From Fuscibacter oryzae (GTDB taxonomy: Bacteria; Pseudomonadota; Alphaproteobacteria; Rhodobacterales; Rhodobacteraceae): a DNA stretch of 64,000 nucleotides. Position numbers and translations under genes: made by a program. Positions within the stretch are counted from its first letter, which is position 1, and the number at the start of each line of letters is the position of its first letter. Under the pieces are notes generated by a model. That model saw only the letters and a list, made by a program, of their open reading frames with translations, searched no databases and was not told the DNA's origin. The stretch lies in assembly GCF_016765795.1 (NCBI RefSeq), contig NZ_JAESVP010000003.1, forward strand, positions 310,001 to 374,000, in the 5' to 3' direction. Positions 29,372 through 38,371 of the stretch are shown here, piece after piece.

Positions 29372-30328
29372 ATGGCGGATCTGGAATTCGAGTCCTATGA
29401 TGGAGGCTATGAGGCCCCACAGCGGTTCGGGCGTGCGATCAACATTGCGGGCGCGGTGTGTTCAGTGGCGCTGGTGCTGGGCCTTGGGGTCTGGGGCTAT
29501 CGGCTGGCGGTGCGCGATGTAACCGGGGTTCCGGTGTTCCGCGCGATAGAAGGTCCGTTGCGCGTGGCACCTGCCGACCCCGGCGGCCAGCAGGCGATGC
29601 ATCAGGGCCTTTCGGTCAATGCGGTTGCGGCGGCAGGCACGGCGCGTCCGGTGCCGGAGTCGCTGCGTCTGGCCCCCAAGGATGTTGATCTGACCGCCGA
29701 AGATGTGGCCGGGCTGGCCGACCTGCCGCTGTCGGCGCAGCCTGCCTCTGATGTGATTGCCGATCAGCAGGCAGTAATCCCCGCGCCGGCGGTTGCCGCC
29801 GAAGAGCAAAGCGCCGTCTCTGCCGCGATTGCCGAGGCGGTTTCCGGCGAAGAGGGGGCCGTTCCGGCAGAGGATGCCGTGGCCACCGATACAGCCCTCG
29901 CGGATGCCATTTCCGAGGCGGTTGCCGTCCCCGAACCAGTGGTTCCGGCCATTGCCGCCGCGCGGCCCCGCGCCCGCCCTGCAAACCTGCACCTTGCCTC
30001 TGCCACGCCTGCCAAGATTGATGCGCCCGCCGCCGCAGTCGTTGCAGCACCAATCCCCGATCCGGCCAGCCTGACCGCCGGGGCGCAACTGGTGCAACTG
30101 GGTGCTTTTGATGATGAGGCGCAGGCGGGCCGCGAGTGGGAACGTCTGCAAGGCCAGTTTGTCGATCTGTTCGCAGGCAAGGCGATGGTGGTACAGGCCG
30201 CGCAATCGGGTGGCCGCACCTTCTATCGGCTGCGCGCTGCGGGCTTTGGCGGTGCCGAGGATGCGCGCGCCTTCTGCAACACGCTGCTCAGTGGCAATTC
30301 CACCTGCATTCCGGTTACCCAAAGATGA
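29372..30328 (+). CDS. SPOR-domain envelope protein
   Basis: Protein of 318 residues with one membrane helix near residues 28-46 (short cytoplasmic N-terminus, periplasmic bulk), a long Ala/Pro/Val-rich linker, and a C-terminal SPOR domain from about residue 235 (AQLVQLGAFDDEAQAGREWE). SPOR domains bind septal peptidoglycan stripped of stem peptides, so a division-site role is likely. It is coupled to nagZ (ATGA at 30325-30328), a cell-wall recycling gene, which agrees. Confidence 0.85.
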   Translation: MADLEFESYDGGYEAPQRFGRAINIAGAVCSVALVLGLGVWGYRLAVRDVTGVPVFRAIEGPLRVAPADPGGQQAMHQGLSVNAVAAAGTARPVPESLRLAPKDVDLTAEDVAGLADLPLSAQPASDVIADQQAVIPAPAVAAEEQSAVSAAIAEAVSGEEGAVPAEDAVATDTALADAISEAVAVPEPVVPAIAAARPRARPANLHLASATPAKIDAPAAAVVAAPIPDPASLTAGAQLVQLGAFDDEAQAGREWERLQGQFVDLFAGKAMVVQAAQSGGRTFYRLRAAGFGGAEDARAFCNTLLSGNSTCIPVTQR

Positions 30329-31341
30329 CCAGCCCCGGCCGGATGGCGGCCTGTTTCGGCTGCTTGGGGCCGGTGTTGCTGCCCGAAGAACGGGATTTCT
30401 TTCGCGATGCTGATCCGTTCGGCTTCATCCTGTTCGCCCGGAATATCGAGAACCCGGAACAGGTTTTGCGCCTGACCGCCGATCTGCGCGCGGCGGTGGG
30501 GCGTGATGCGCCGATCCTGATCGATCAGGAAGGTGGGCGGGTGCAGCGGATGCGGGCGCCCCATTGGCGCGAATGGCTGCCGCCACTGGATACCGTTCTT
30601 GCCGCCGGACCGGATGCGGCGCGGCTTATGGAGCTGCGGATGAGGGTGATCGCGGCAGAACTGCGCGCCGTTGGCATTGACGCAAATTGCGCCCCGGTGG
30701 CCGATATTGCGGGGCAGGGCACTCATCCTTTCCTGCGCAACCGATGCTATGGCACCGAGGCGGAAACCGTTGCCCGCATTGGCCGCGCCGTTGCCGATGG
30801 CCTGCTGGCGGGGGGCGTGTTGCCGGTGGTCAAGCACTTGCCCGGCCATGGCCGTGCCACAGCCGATACGCATCACGATCTGCCCACTGTGACCGCCAGC
30901 CGTGCGGAACTGGCGGCGACCGATTTCGCCCCTTTCCGGGCGCTGGCCGATCTGCCGATGGCAATGACGGCGCATATCATCTTTGCCGCCTATGACGACA
31001 AACCCGCCACCCAGTCGCCCGAAATGATCCGCGTGATCCGCGAAGAGATCGGCTTTCACGGACTGTTGTTGACCGATGATCTGAACATGCAGGCGCTGTC
31101 GGGCGATCTGGGCAGCCGGACCCGGGCGTCAATGGATGCAGGCTGCGATATTGCGCTGCATTGCAAGGGCGACATGGCCGAGATGCTGATGGTGGCCGGG
31201 CAGGCGGGCGATATGCGGACCGATACGCAGGCCCGCGCGCAAAGGGCGCTTGCCCAACGCCGCAGCCCCGCCCCGGTTGACATCGCCGCACTGGAGGCGG
31301 ACCTTCAGGGCCTGACCGCCTTGGCGAGGGATGATGGCTGA
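30325..31341 (+). CDS. nagZ: Beta-N-acetylhexosaminidase
   Basis: Cytoplasmic glycosidase of family 3 that cuts GlcNAc from anhydro-muropeptides in wall recycling; 338 residues. The signature is KHLPGHGRATADTHHDLP with the catalytic His and Asp; FGFILFARNIENPEQV, LIDQEGGRVQRM and LTDDLNMQAL are further family motifs. The start at 30325 overlaps the SPOR gene stop. Its stop overlaps scpA. Confidence 0.95.
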   Translation: MTSPGRMAACFGCLGPVLLPEERDFFRDADPFGFILFARNIENPEQVLRLTADLRAAVGRDAPILIDQEGGRVQRMRAPHWREWLPPLDTVLAAGPDAARLMELRMRVIAAELRAVGIDANCAPVADIAGQGTHPFLRNRCYGTEAETVARIGRAVADGLLAGGVLPVVKHLPGHGRATADTHHDLPTVTASRAELAATDFAPFRALADLPMAMTAHIIFAAYDDKPATQSPEMIRVIREEIGFHGLLLTDDLNMQALSGDLGSRTRASMDAGCDIALHCKGDMAEMLMVAGQAGDMRTDTQARAQRALAQRRSPAPVDIAALEADLQGLTALARDDG

Positions 31342-32137
31342 CGCCTCACAACAGGACGACTGGACGCAACCCTCGCCAATGGCTGTCGCCGAACGGCAGC
31401 AGGCCGAGGCGCTGATTGTCGATGTTGATGGGTTCGAGGGGCCGCTGGACCTGCTCTTGACGCTGTCGCGGACGCAAAAGGTGGATCTGCGCAAGATTTC
31501 CGTCCTGCAACTGGCCGAGCAATATCTGGGCTTTGTCGAGCAGGCCCGCGCCCTGCGGATTGAACTGGCGGCGGATTATCTGGTGATGGCGGCTTGGCTG
31601 GCCTTTCTCAAATCGCGCCTGCTGTTGCCGCCCGAACCGGGTGAGGCTGGGCCAAGCGCCGAAGACCTTGCCGCGCATCTGGCCTTTCAGCTTGAACGGT
31701 TGCAGGCGATGCGAGAGGCCGGGGCGCAACTGATGGCGCGCGATCAGTTGGGGCGCAACTTCTTTGCCCGAGGCGCGCCAGAGCGGCTGTCGGCCCGCAT
31801 CAAGGTGACCTATGACGCCAGTTTGCTGGACCTGATCCGCGGTTATGCCCGAATTCGAACCCGTGACGAATTTCGCCCCTATGCCTTTGACCGCCATGAT
31901 ATTTTCACGATGGAACAGGCGCTTGACCGGATGCGGGGCCTATTGGGTTATGTCGGCGAATGGGCCGAGTTGACGCAGTTTCTGCCCGAAGGCTGGGATG
32001 GTTCGCCCTCTCGCCGCCGCTCTGTTACTGCGGCACATTTCGCGGCGGTGCTGGAAATGGCCAAGCGGGGGCAACTGACCATTCGGCAATCTGATACCTT
32101 TGCCCCGATCCAGATTCGCAAGGCCAGCCATGACTGA
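31334..32137 (+). CDS. scpA: Segregation and condensation protein A
   Basis: Kleisin subunit of the SMC-ScpAB chromosome condensin, 267 residues. FEGPLDLLLTLSRTQKVDL is the N-terminal signature, DYLVMAAWLAFLKSRLLLP the next helix, and the C-terminal winged helix follows. ATG codons at 31331 and 31334 both lie inside the end of nagZ; the second is better spaced from GAGG. The stop overlaps the scpB start by eight bases. Confidence 0.93.
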   Translation: MADASQQDDWTQPSPMAVAERQQAEALIVDVDGFEGPLDLLLTLSRTQKVDLRKISVLQLAEQYLGFVEQARALRIELAADYLVMAAWLAFLKSRLLLPPEPGEAGPSAEDLAAHLAFQLERLQAMREAGAQLMARDQLGRNFFARGAPERLSARIKVTYDASLLDLIRGYARIRTRDEFRPYAFDRHDIFTMEQALDRMRGLLGYVGEWAELTQFLPEGWDGSPSRRRSVTAAHFAAVLEMAKRGQLTIRQSDTFAPIQIRKASHD

Positions 32138-32774
32138 CCGGCAAGAGGCGGTTGAACAAAGCCTGTTCGCGGCCCCCCCGATGGGCGAGCAGGAACGCAT
32201 GGTCGAGGCGATCCTGTTTGCCAGCGCCGAGCCGGTGACGCTGGCGCAATTGATCGACCGGATGCCTCTTGGCTGCGACCCCGCCGAGGCGCTGGTCACC
32301 CTGCGACGCCGCTTTGAAGGGCGCGGTGTGAACCTGATCAAGGTAGGCGAGGCCTGGGCCTTTCGCACCGCGCCCGATCTGGGCCATCTGATGCACAAAG
32401 AGGCCGAGGAAAGCCGCAAACTTTCCCGGGCGGCGGTCGAGACGCTGGCGATCATTGCCTATCATCAACCCGCGACGCGGGCAGAGATTGAAGAAATTCG
32501 CGGCGTGGCGGTTTCACGCGGCACGATTGACCAGTTGATGGAGATGGACTGGATCAGGCTGGGCCGCAGGCGCATGACGCCGGGGCGCCCGGTGACCTTT
32601 GTCGTGACCCAGACCTTTCTGGACCATTTCGGGCTGGAATCGGCGCGCGATCTGCCGGGCGTCAAGGAATTGCGCGCGGCGGGATTGTTGGACAGCCGTG
32701 CAATGCCCGGAGCCGACACCCCACCCGATGACGAAGAAACCACGACCGGCCAAAGCGAGTTGTTCGAGGACTGA
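32130..32774 (+). CDS. scpB: Segregation and condensation protein B
   Basis: Winged-helix partner of ScpA, 214 residues. MVEAILFASAEPVTLAQLI, then SRAAVETLAIIAYHQPATRA and EIRGVAVSRGTIDQLMEM with GRPVTFVVTQTFLDHFGLES, are the classic ScpB blocks. The C-terminal 35 residues are acidic and unstructured. Coupled to scpA. Two bases separate its stop from the following small gene. Confidence 0.94.
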   Translation: MTDRQEAVEQSLFAAPPMGEQERMVEAILFASAEPVTLAQLIDRMPLGCDPAEALVTLRRRFEGRGVNLIKVGEAWAFRTAPDLGHLMHKEAEESRKLSRAAVETLAIIAYHQPATRAEIEEIRGVAVSRGTIDQLMEMDWIRLGRRRMTPGRPVTFVVTQTFLDHFGLESARDLPGVKELRAAGLLDSRAMPGADTPPDDEETTTGQSELFED

Positions 32775-32776
32775 CC

Positions 32777-32986
32777 ATGGATTGGACGAAACTTCTGAAT
32801 GGTGTGCTGAACCAACTTTTGCGTCGGTTCATGAACACTGCGATCAGCAAGGGGATCGACCATTTCGCAGGAGGCGGAAAGCCACCCAAGGAAATGACGC
32901 CCGAAGAGCGCGAACAGGCCCGGCAGGGCCGCGAGATGGCGCAGCGGGCAAAGCAGGTGCGCAAGGCAACCCGGCGGTTGTTCTAA
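32777..32986 (+). CDS. Small basic hypothetical protein after scpB
   Basis: Protein of 69 residues: an N-terminal amphipathic helix (MDWTKLLNGVLNQLLRRFMN), a GGGKPP turn, and a highly charged C-terminal helix ending in RKATRRLF. No signal peptide, no recognised domain. It follows scpB by two bases with its own codon structure, so it is likely co-transcribed. Confidence 0.7.
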   Translation: MDWTKLLNGVLNQLLRRFMNTAISKGIDHFAGGGKPPKEMTPEEREQARQGREMAQRAKQVRKATRRLF

Positions 32987-33037
32987 AGAAAAAGGCGCGC
33001 AGGCTTCCCCACGCACCTCTTCATTCCTGTGCAGAAA

Positions 33038-34018
33038 TCACGCGCGACCGCGACGACCGCCACGGCGGCCACCGGCGGCCTGGCTGGCGGCGGCAGAGGC
33101 TTCGGCAAAGGTCTGACCGCCTTCAACCGCTTCCAGCACCTTGGCAAAGCGGATCCACTCACCACCGTTGGCATCGTGGTTCATCAGGAAGTTGGCAGCG
33201 CGGATCGCCTCCATCTCCTGCTGACGCACCGGGTTCATGATGGCGCTGGTCATCCCTGCGCCAATCGCCATCGGCAGGAAAGCCCCGTTGATGCCATGAC
33301 GATGCGGCAGACCGAACGAGATGTTCGACGCGCCGCAGGTGGTGTTCACGCCCAGCTCTTCGCGCAGGCGACGTACCAGGGCGAACACCTGCTGACCGGC
33401 CGAAGCCATGGCACCAACCGGCATGACCAGCGGGTCAACCACAATGTCATGCGCCGGAATGCCGAAATCAGCCGCACGTTCCACGATCTTTTTCGCCACC
33501 GCAAAGCGGACATCCGGGTCGGGCGAAATGCCGGTGTCGTCGTTGGAAATTGCGACAACCGGAACGTTGTATTTCTTGACCAGCGGCAGAACCAGCTCAA
33601 GCCGCTCTTCTTCCCCGGTGACCGAGTTCAACAGCGGGCGGCCTTCACAAGCCATCAGACCCGCCTCCAGCGCGCCGGGCACCGAGCTGTCGATGCACAA
33701 AGGCACGTCAACCGTTTGCTGCACAATCTCAATCAGCGCCTTCATCAGCGGCGGCTCGACAAAGTTGTTGTCGGCATAACGCGGGTCTTTCGCCATCATG
33801 TTGGTGAAGACCGCGCCAGAGTTGATGTCAAGCACGGTCGCGCCACAGGCCACCTGTTCCAGCGCATCCTTGATGACGGTTTCAAAGTTGCCGGCTTCCA
33901 GTTCGGCTGCCAGCTTTTTGCGCCCGGTGGGGTTGATGCGCTCGCCAATGACGCAGAAGGGCTCATCAAAGCCGATGATGACGGTTTTCGTTTTGGATTC
34001 AACGACGGTGCGGGTCAT
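33038..34018 (-). CDS. Methyltetrahydrofolate:corrinoid methyltransferase-like pterin-binding protein
   Basis: TIM-barrel protein of 326 residues of the pterin-binding (DHPS-like) superfamily. CVIGERINPTGRKKLAAEL is the family entry motif, with CGATVLDINSG and LCIDSSVPGALEAGL following, as in AcsE/MtgA-type methyltransferases that move methyl groups between methyl-THF and a cobalamin protein. The C-terminus ends in an Ala/Gly/Arg-rich tail. It follows a MetF-like gene by 15 bases. No corrinoid protein or reductive activator is next to it, so the partner must be elsewhere. Confidence 0.85.
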   Translation of the reverse strand: MTRTVVESKTKTVIIGFDEPFCVIGERINPTGRKKLAAELEAGNFETVIKDALEQVACGATVLDINSGAVFTNMMAKDPRYADNNFVEPPLMKALIEIVQQTVDVPLCIDSSVPGALEAGLMACEGRPLLNSVTGEEERLELVLPLVKKYNVPVVAISNDDTGISPDPDVRFAVAKKIVERAADFGIPAHDIVVDPLVMPVGAMASAGQQVFALVRRLREELGVNTTCGASNISFGLPHRHGINGAFLPMAIGAGMTSAIMNPVRQQEMEAIRAANFLMNHDANGGEWIRFAKVLEAVEGGQTFAEASAAASQAAGGRRGGRRGRA

Positions 34019-34033
34019 TCTTAAACCTTTGTC

Positions 34034-34951
34034 TTAGACGTTTGCGGGACGGCCCGAGGCGCCGCCATTATCGGTAACCCATTGGGCATTGGTCTTGATG
34101 CCACCCAGCGGGAAGAAATGGACCTGTTCGATGCCAAAGCCCGGATTGGCGGCCTTGTGCGCGGCCAGTTCGGCCACGAAATCGGTCGGTTCATAGGGCA
34201 GCAGCAGCTTGGTCACATCCATTGCCCGCTTTTGCAGCACGCGCAAGGAGGCGCCGACGCCGCAGGAAATGGCGAATTTGATCAGGGTTTGCAGCTTGGC
34301 AGGGCCAGCCACGCCGATATGGACCGGCAGCTTGATGCCTTCGGCAGCCAGACGGTCAACCCAGGCGATGACCGGGGCGGCTTCAAAACAGAACTGGGTG
34401 GCCATCGCCATCTTGGCGTCGGTGCGCTCGGCAAATGCCGATTTCCAGCGTGCGGCTTCCATCACCATCTTGTCCGAGCCATCAGGATCGATGTCCTTGT
34501 TGCCTTCGGGGTGACCGGCGACATGCAGGCGGTCGAACCCGGTAAAGGCACCCGATTCCAAAAGTTGCATCGAGGTGGCATAGTCGCCGACAGGGTTGGT
34601 CACGCCACCCGCCAGCAACAGGCCCTGCCGGACGCCCACATCCTTGTAACGGCCAACCCAGTCGGTCAGCGTCGTCTTGTCCTTGATGATGCGCGCCGGG
34701 AAATGGGGCATCACATCATAGCCTTCGGCGCCGATGCGCTTGGCGGTCGCCACCATGTCTTCAATCGGCGTGCCGTCGATATGGGCGATGTAGACACGGG
34801 TGCCCTTGGGCAGCAGGGCGCGGAAATCCTCGACCTTTTCGGCGGTGCGGGGCATCACCTCGATCGAATAGCCCTTCAGGAAGGCCTCGACCTCGGCACT
34901 TTGGCCGGCGGGGGCCTCTTTGGTGTCCTTGCGGAAAAAGCTCAGGGCCAT
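34034..34951 (-). CDS. Methylenetetrahydrofolate reductase family protein
   Basis: Protein of 305 residues with the MetF-type barrel: SIEVMPRTAEKVEDF at the entry, VMPHFPARI, LLLAGGVTNPVGDY, HVAGHPEGNKDID, KMAMATQFCFEAAPVI and the C-terminal IEQVHFFPLGGI. It would reduce methylene-THF to methyl-THF or run in reverse during methyl-group breakdown. It differs from canonical MetF in the N-terminal motif, so I give no gene symbol. It lies between a small conserved gene and the methyltransferase-like gene, forming a one-carbon unit. Confidence 0.85.
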   Translation of the reverse strand: MALSFFRKDTKEAPAGQSAEVEAFLKGYSIEVMPRTAEKVEDFRALLPKGTRVYIAHIDGTPIEDMVATAKRIGAEGYDVMPHFPARIIKDKTTLTDWVGRYKDVGVRQGLLLAGGVTNPVGDYATSMQLLESGAFTGFDRLHVAGHPEGNKDIDPDGSDKMVMEAARWKSAFAERTDAKMAMATQFCFEAAPVIAWVDRLAAEGIKLPVHIGVAGPAKLQTLIKFAISCGVGASLRVLQKRAMDVTKLLLPYEPTDFVAELAAHKAANPGFGIEQVHFFPLGGIKTNAQWVTDNGGASGRPANV

Positions 34952-34954
34952 GGT

Positions 34955-35263
34955 TTACTCCTTAGGCGTTGCCCAGCCATCGGTGGCGATCAGCGCCTTG
35001 ATGCGGTCGGTGTCATATTCGGCTTCCAGCCGCGCCGCCTCGGTCTGGGCGATCTCATCGGGATCGCCGTCCACCTCATAGGCGGGCGCCTTGCGCCATT
35101 CTGCCAGATAGGAATCGCTGTCGCGGGCGCCGATCTTCATCGCGCAGCGATCGATCGCCTGTTCAAAGCGTTCGGGCAACTGCACCTTGGATCCGCGCCG
35201 GCCTTTGCCAACGATGACCTGCGCCGGAATATCGCGCCACATCACCACGGTGACTTCGGGCAT
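34955..35263 (-). CDS. "Virulence factor" family small protein of the one-carbon cluster
   Basis: Protein of 102 residues beginning MPEVTVVMWRDIPAQVIVGK, with the basic run GRRGSKVQLPERFEQAIDRC. This matches a small conserved family named 'virulence factor' in databases, a name without functional support. It is regularly found beside MetF-like and pterin-methyltransferase genes, as here (three bases before the MetF-like gene, whose ribosome site AAGGAG lies in its end). The role is unknown. Confidence 0.75.
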   Translation of the reverse strand: MPEVTVVMWRDIPAQVIVGKGRRGSKVQLPERFEQAIDRCAMKIGARDSDSYLAEWRKAPAYEVDGDPDEIAQTEAARLEAEYDTDRIKALIATDGWATPKE

Positions 35264-35520
35264 ACCGCTGATTCTCCTCTGACCTCTGCACCCGTTCTAA
35301 GCGCCCGTCCGCGACAGGCAGGGTCGGATTTCGACATGGCCCGCGTCGCTTGCGACCCATGGCTTGCTAGCGCACGGGGAGGATTCGAGCCAGAGGCCCG
35401 AAATCCAGAATTATTCATGCAAGTCATGAACATCTTTGGGGCTGGTTCGCGGCAGGATCGGTGCTTGCAACATGGTCATCGCGTCGTTACCTTGAGGGCA
35501 ACCACATATGGAGGGCGGTC

Positions 35521-36660
35521 ATGACGCCCGAGCGTCCCCTAGCGGCGGACGCGAACAGCCCTGCGGTAGAGGTGTCGAAGGGCGCTTCCCGTAGGACTTA
35601 CCCGTCTGCCGCTGACAAACCTCGTCCCGGCGGGCTTTATGCTGCCGTGGATCTGGGCACGAACTCGTGCCGCATGCTGATTGCCGAACCGCGTGGCAGC
35701 CAGTTTCATGTCTTGGACAGTTTTTCCAAGACGGTGCAACTGGGTGCCGGGCTGGAGGCTTCGGGCAGACTTAGTCGCGCATCGATGGGGCGGACGATGC
35801 AGGCATTGAGGATTTGTCAGAAAAAGATTGAAAGCCAAGGCGTCACCCGGATGCGTCTGGTCGCTACCGAGGCCTGCCGCCGGGCCCGTAACTCCAAGGA
35901 TTTCATGCGCCAGATCCGCCGCGAAATCGGGCTGGAGGTGGAGATCATCCCCGCGGAGGAAGAGGCGCGGCTGGCGGTAATATCTTGTGCCCCGCTGGTG
36001 ACGGCCCGGACCGAGCAGTTGCTGGTCGTGGATATTGGCGGCGGCTCGACCGAACTGGTGTGGATCGACCTGTCGGGCGTGGACCCGACCGACCGCGCCC
36101 GCGCGATCATGGGCCTGCACCGCGGCTTTCAAGGCCAGCCGGTGGGCGGTGCGCGGGTGGTGGACTGGATCTCGGTGCCCCTTGGGGTGGCAACCCTGAA
36201 GGACCAGTTCGCCGATGTGGAAGACGACGGCGCGCGCTTTGCCCTGATGAGCTGGTTTTTCGAAGAAAATCTGTCCTCGTTCAGCCCTTATAACGCCGCG
36301 CAGCCGCGCGAGGGGTTTCAGATCATCGGCACCAGCGGCACGGTGACAACCGTTGCCGCCAGCCACCTGGGTCTGCGCCGCTATGACCGCACCAAGGTGG
36401 ACGGGCTGGAGATGACATCGGACCAGATTGACACGGTGATCCGCGATTACCTGTCGCTTGGCCCCGACGGGCGGCGCACCGACCCGCGCATTGGTCGTGA
36501 CCGCCACACGCTGATCATGTCCGGTGCGGCTATCCTTCAGGCGCTGATGCGGATATGGCCGACCGACCGGCTGTCAGTGGCAGACCGGGGCCTGCGGGAA
36601 GGGCTGCTTTATGCCCAGATGAGCGCGGATGGCGTTCTGGAAGACGGACCGAAGCTATGA
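35521..36660 (+). CDS. Ppx/GppA family phosphatase
   Basis: Exopolyphosphatase or pppGpp phosphohydrolase of 379 residues in the actin-like ATPase fold. [17 protein letters not shown] is the phosphate-1 motif, [13 protein letters not shown] the second, and [13 protein letters not shown] the adenosine-like motif. A 35-residue unstructured N-terminus precedes the domain. I chose the ATG at 35521 after GGAGGG. Its last bases overlap the rlmE start (36657-36660), an association common in alphaproteobacteria. Which substrate it prefers cannot be told. Confidence 0.88.
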   Translation: MTPERPLAADANSPAVEVSKGASRRTYPSAADKPRPGGLYAAVDLGTNSCRMLIAEPRGSQFHVLDSFSKTVQLGAGLEASGRLSRASMGRTMQALRICQKKIESQGVTRMRLVATEACRRARNSKDFMRQIRREIGLEVEIIPAEEEARLAVISCAPLVTARTEQLLVVDIGGGSTELVWIDLSGVDPTDRARAIMGLHRGFQGQPVGGARVVDWISVPLGVATLKDQFADVEDDGARFALMSWFFEENLSSFSPYNAAQPREGFQIIGTSGTVTTVAASHLGLRRYDRTKVDGLEMTSDQIDTVIRDYLSLGPDGRRTDPRIGRDRHTLIMSGAAILQALMRIWPTDRLSVADRGLREGLLYAQMSADGVLEDGPKL

Positions 36661-37394
36661 CGGAAAAGAACACTTCTGGCCGGGGCCAGCGCGATCTGCG
36701 GGTGCGGGTGAAAACCGCCAAGGGGCGCAAGCTCAGTTCCACCCTGTGGTTGGAACGGCAGTTGAACGACCCCTATGTTCAGCGTGCCAAGCGCGAAGGC
36801 TATCGCGGCCGTGCGGCCTATAAGATTCTGGAGCTTGATGATAAATACGGGTTCCTGAAACCGGGCGCGCGGGTGGTTGACCTTGGCTGCGCGCCGGGGG
36901 GCTGGTGCCAGGTGGCGGTCGTGCGCGTCAACGCCCTGTCGCAAAACCCGAAAAAGCCGGTGGGCACCGTGCTGGGCGTCGATCTGCAAGAGATCGAGGC
37001 GATTTCCGGGGCGGAGCTGCATCAGCTCGATTTTCTGTCCGAAGGCGCGGATGAGCTGGTCAAGGGCTGGCTGGGTGGCAAGGCCGATGTGGTGATGAGC
37101 GACATGGCCGCTGCGGCCAGCGGCCACAAGGGCACCGACCATTTGCGCATCATCGCCCTGATTGAAGCGGCACTGGAATTTGCCTTTGACGTGCTGGAAG
37201 ACGGCGGCACCTTTGTTGCCAAGGTTCTGGCCGGCGGGGCCGAGATTGAAATGCAGACCCTGCTGAAGAAAAGTTTCCGCAAGGTGGCGAATGTCAAACC
37301 GCCAGCCAGCCGGTCGGACAGTTCGGAAAAGTTCGTCGTGGCGCAGGGGTTTAGGGGCCGTGCGGGGCAGGCCGCCGAGCCGGAGGAGGACTAA
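36657..37394 (+). CDS. rlmE: 23S rRNA (uridine-2'-O)-methyltransferase RlmE (FtsJ/RrmJ)
   Basis: Methylates U2552 of 23S rRNA using SAM; 245 residues. SAM motif I is [16 protein letters not shown], the catalytic K-D-K-E tetrad includes [11 protein letters not shown] and DVVMSDMAA, then [12 protein letters not shown]. An N-terminal basic extension of about 25 residues is usual for alphaproteobacteria. It is coupled to the Ppx/GppA gene and followed by a terminator. Confidence 0.94.
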   Translation: MTEKNTSGRGQRDLRVRVKTAKGRKLSSTLWLERQLNDPYVQRAKREGYRGRAAYKILELDDKYGFLKPGARVVDLGCAPGGWCQVAVVRVNALSQNPKKPVGTVLGVDLQEIEAISGAELHQLDFLSEGADELVKGWLGGKADVVMSDMAAAASGHKGTDHLRIIALIEAALEFAFDVLEDGGTFVAKVLAGGAEIEMQTLLKKSFRKVANVKPPASRSDSSEKFVVAQGFRGRAGQAAEPEED

Positions 37395-37420
37395 CCCCTT
37401 CGCGCGCGGATGCGCCCATG

Positions 37421-37450
37421 AAAAAGGCGCCCGAAAAGGCGCCAGCTTTT
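37421..37450. terminator. Stem-loop terminator
   Basis: Six-base perfect stem ggcgcc/ggcgcc (37426-37431 and 37438-37443) flanked by an A-run and followed by cttttc, between the convergent rlmE and MepK-like genes. Confidence 0.65.
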
Positions 37451-37485
37451 CAAATTTTATTGATTTGACGGCCGGGTTTTGCTGG

Positions 37486-38055
37486 TCAGCCGCCCCAAGT
37501 CCGCAGCGGGCCGCAATCCATATGCACAAAGTCGGACCGGGGATAGGTGCCCACACCGCCCGCCGCACAGGCCTTGGCGGCGCGTGCCATCTGGCCAACG
37601 CTGCGCGATTTCAACCGCAGGTCTGCCGCCTGTCCCTTCATGTGCAGCGAATTGCGCGCCACCCCTTTGGAGTGAGACCGCAGCATAGCATTGGTGGCCG
37701 GGCTGCGATAGCCCGACAGCAGCATGTAAGGCTCATCCGTATCCATCAGACGATGCGCCGCCGCCATCACGTCAAAGTTGCGAGGGTCCATCTTTTTAAC
37801 GTCATCGGAACGCCAATCGCGCATGAAGTGATTGATTTCCTTGACAACTTCGGGGATATATTCACCCTCGATCCAGTAGATCGTGTCAATCGACTCGCCG
37901 GTGCGGCCCGAATACATGCTGATCCGGCGCACATCGCCCGCGCCGCGCAACAACCCGAAGGCTTTGCTGTAAGTGGGCGCTGCAACCACGGCGGTTGCCG
38001 CGAAAACACCCAGAAGTCCCCGCCGGGTAAAGCCCGGATTGTCCGCCATAGCCAT
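37486..38055 (-). CDS. DUF882/YcbK-like murein peptidase, Tat-exported
   Basis: Protein of 189 residues in the peptidase M15-like family of E. coli MepK (YcbK), which cuts cross-links in peptidoglycan. Twin-arginine signal FTRRGLLGVFAATAVV; the zinc site is seen in LSGYRSPATN, NSLHMKGQAADL (HxxxxxxxD form) and the C-terminal DFVHMDCGPLRTWGG. Three near starts exist (38070, 38055, 38049); 38055 is a compromise. It is divergent from an L,D-transpeptidase gene, recalling the neighbouring ycbB-ycbK pair of enterobacteria. Confidence 0.88.
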   Translation of the reverse strand: MAMADNPGFTRRGLLGVFAATAVVAAPTYSKAFGLLRGAGDVRRISMYSGRTGESIDTIYWIEGEYIPEVVKEINHFMRDWRSDDVKKMDPRNFDVMAAAHRLMDTDEPYMLLSGYRSPATNAMLRSHSKGVARNSLHMKGQAADLRLKSRSVGQMARAAKACAAGGVGTYPRSDFVHMDCGPLRTWGG

Positions 38056-38371
38056 TCTTGCCTGTCCCATCGCTGGTCTTTGATCGCCTGTACCCGGCGA
38101 TTTGCACTTGTCCCACAAGCAGGAACTGTATGGCACGGTTTGTGGCCGGACCAAAGTGCAGAAACGCCTCTCCGACTCACCTTGGCGGCAATCGGCAAAA
38201 AATTGCTGAATATGAACCGCGCAAGGTGGGGAATTCCGCACCGTCGGTTTTGAAACCGATTGCGGCGGCTGTGTCGCAGTTTGCAAGAGATGGGGAAGGG
38301 GCGGTTTACACCCAGGGAAATATGGTCGAAACTGCCTGAAATCCTGCCATTTTGACCTTGAAGGCCCGCTC
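38056..38371. other. Divergent promoter region with a palindrome
   Basis: These 316 bases separate the divergent MepK-like and L,D-transpeptidase genes and contain no supportable gene. A 7-bp perfect inverted repeat tcggttt-tg-aaaccga at 38244-38259 lies upstream of the transpeptidase and could be an operator. No promoter is called. Confidence 0.4.

Noticed and set aside
35370-35410. ATTCGAG string that looked like a tRNA T-arm
   Set aside because: The flanking bases do not pair and no acceptor or anticodon stem can be built on either strand.
35264-35520. Possible cobalamin or SAM riboswitch before the one-carbon genes
   Set aside because: No conserved core of either class could be found on the minus strand.
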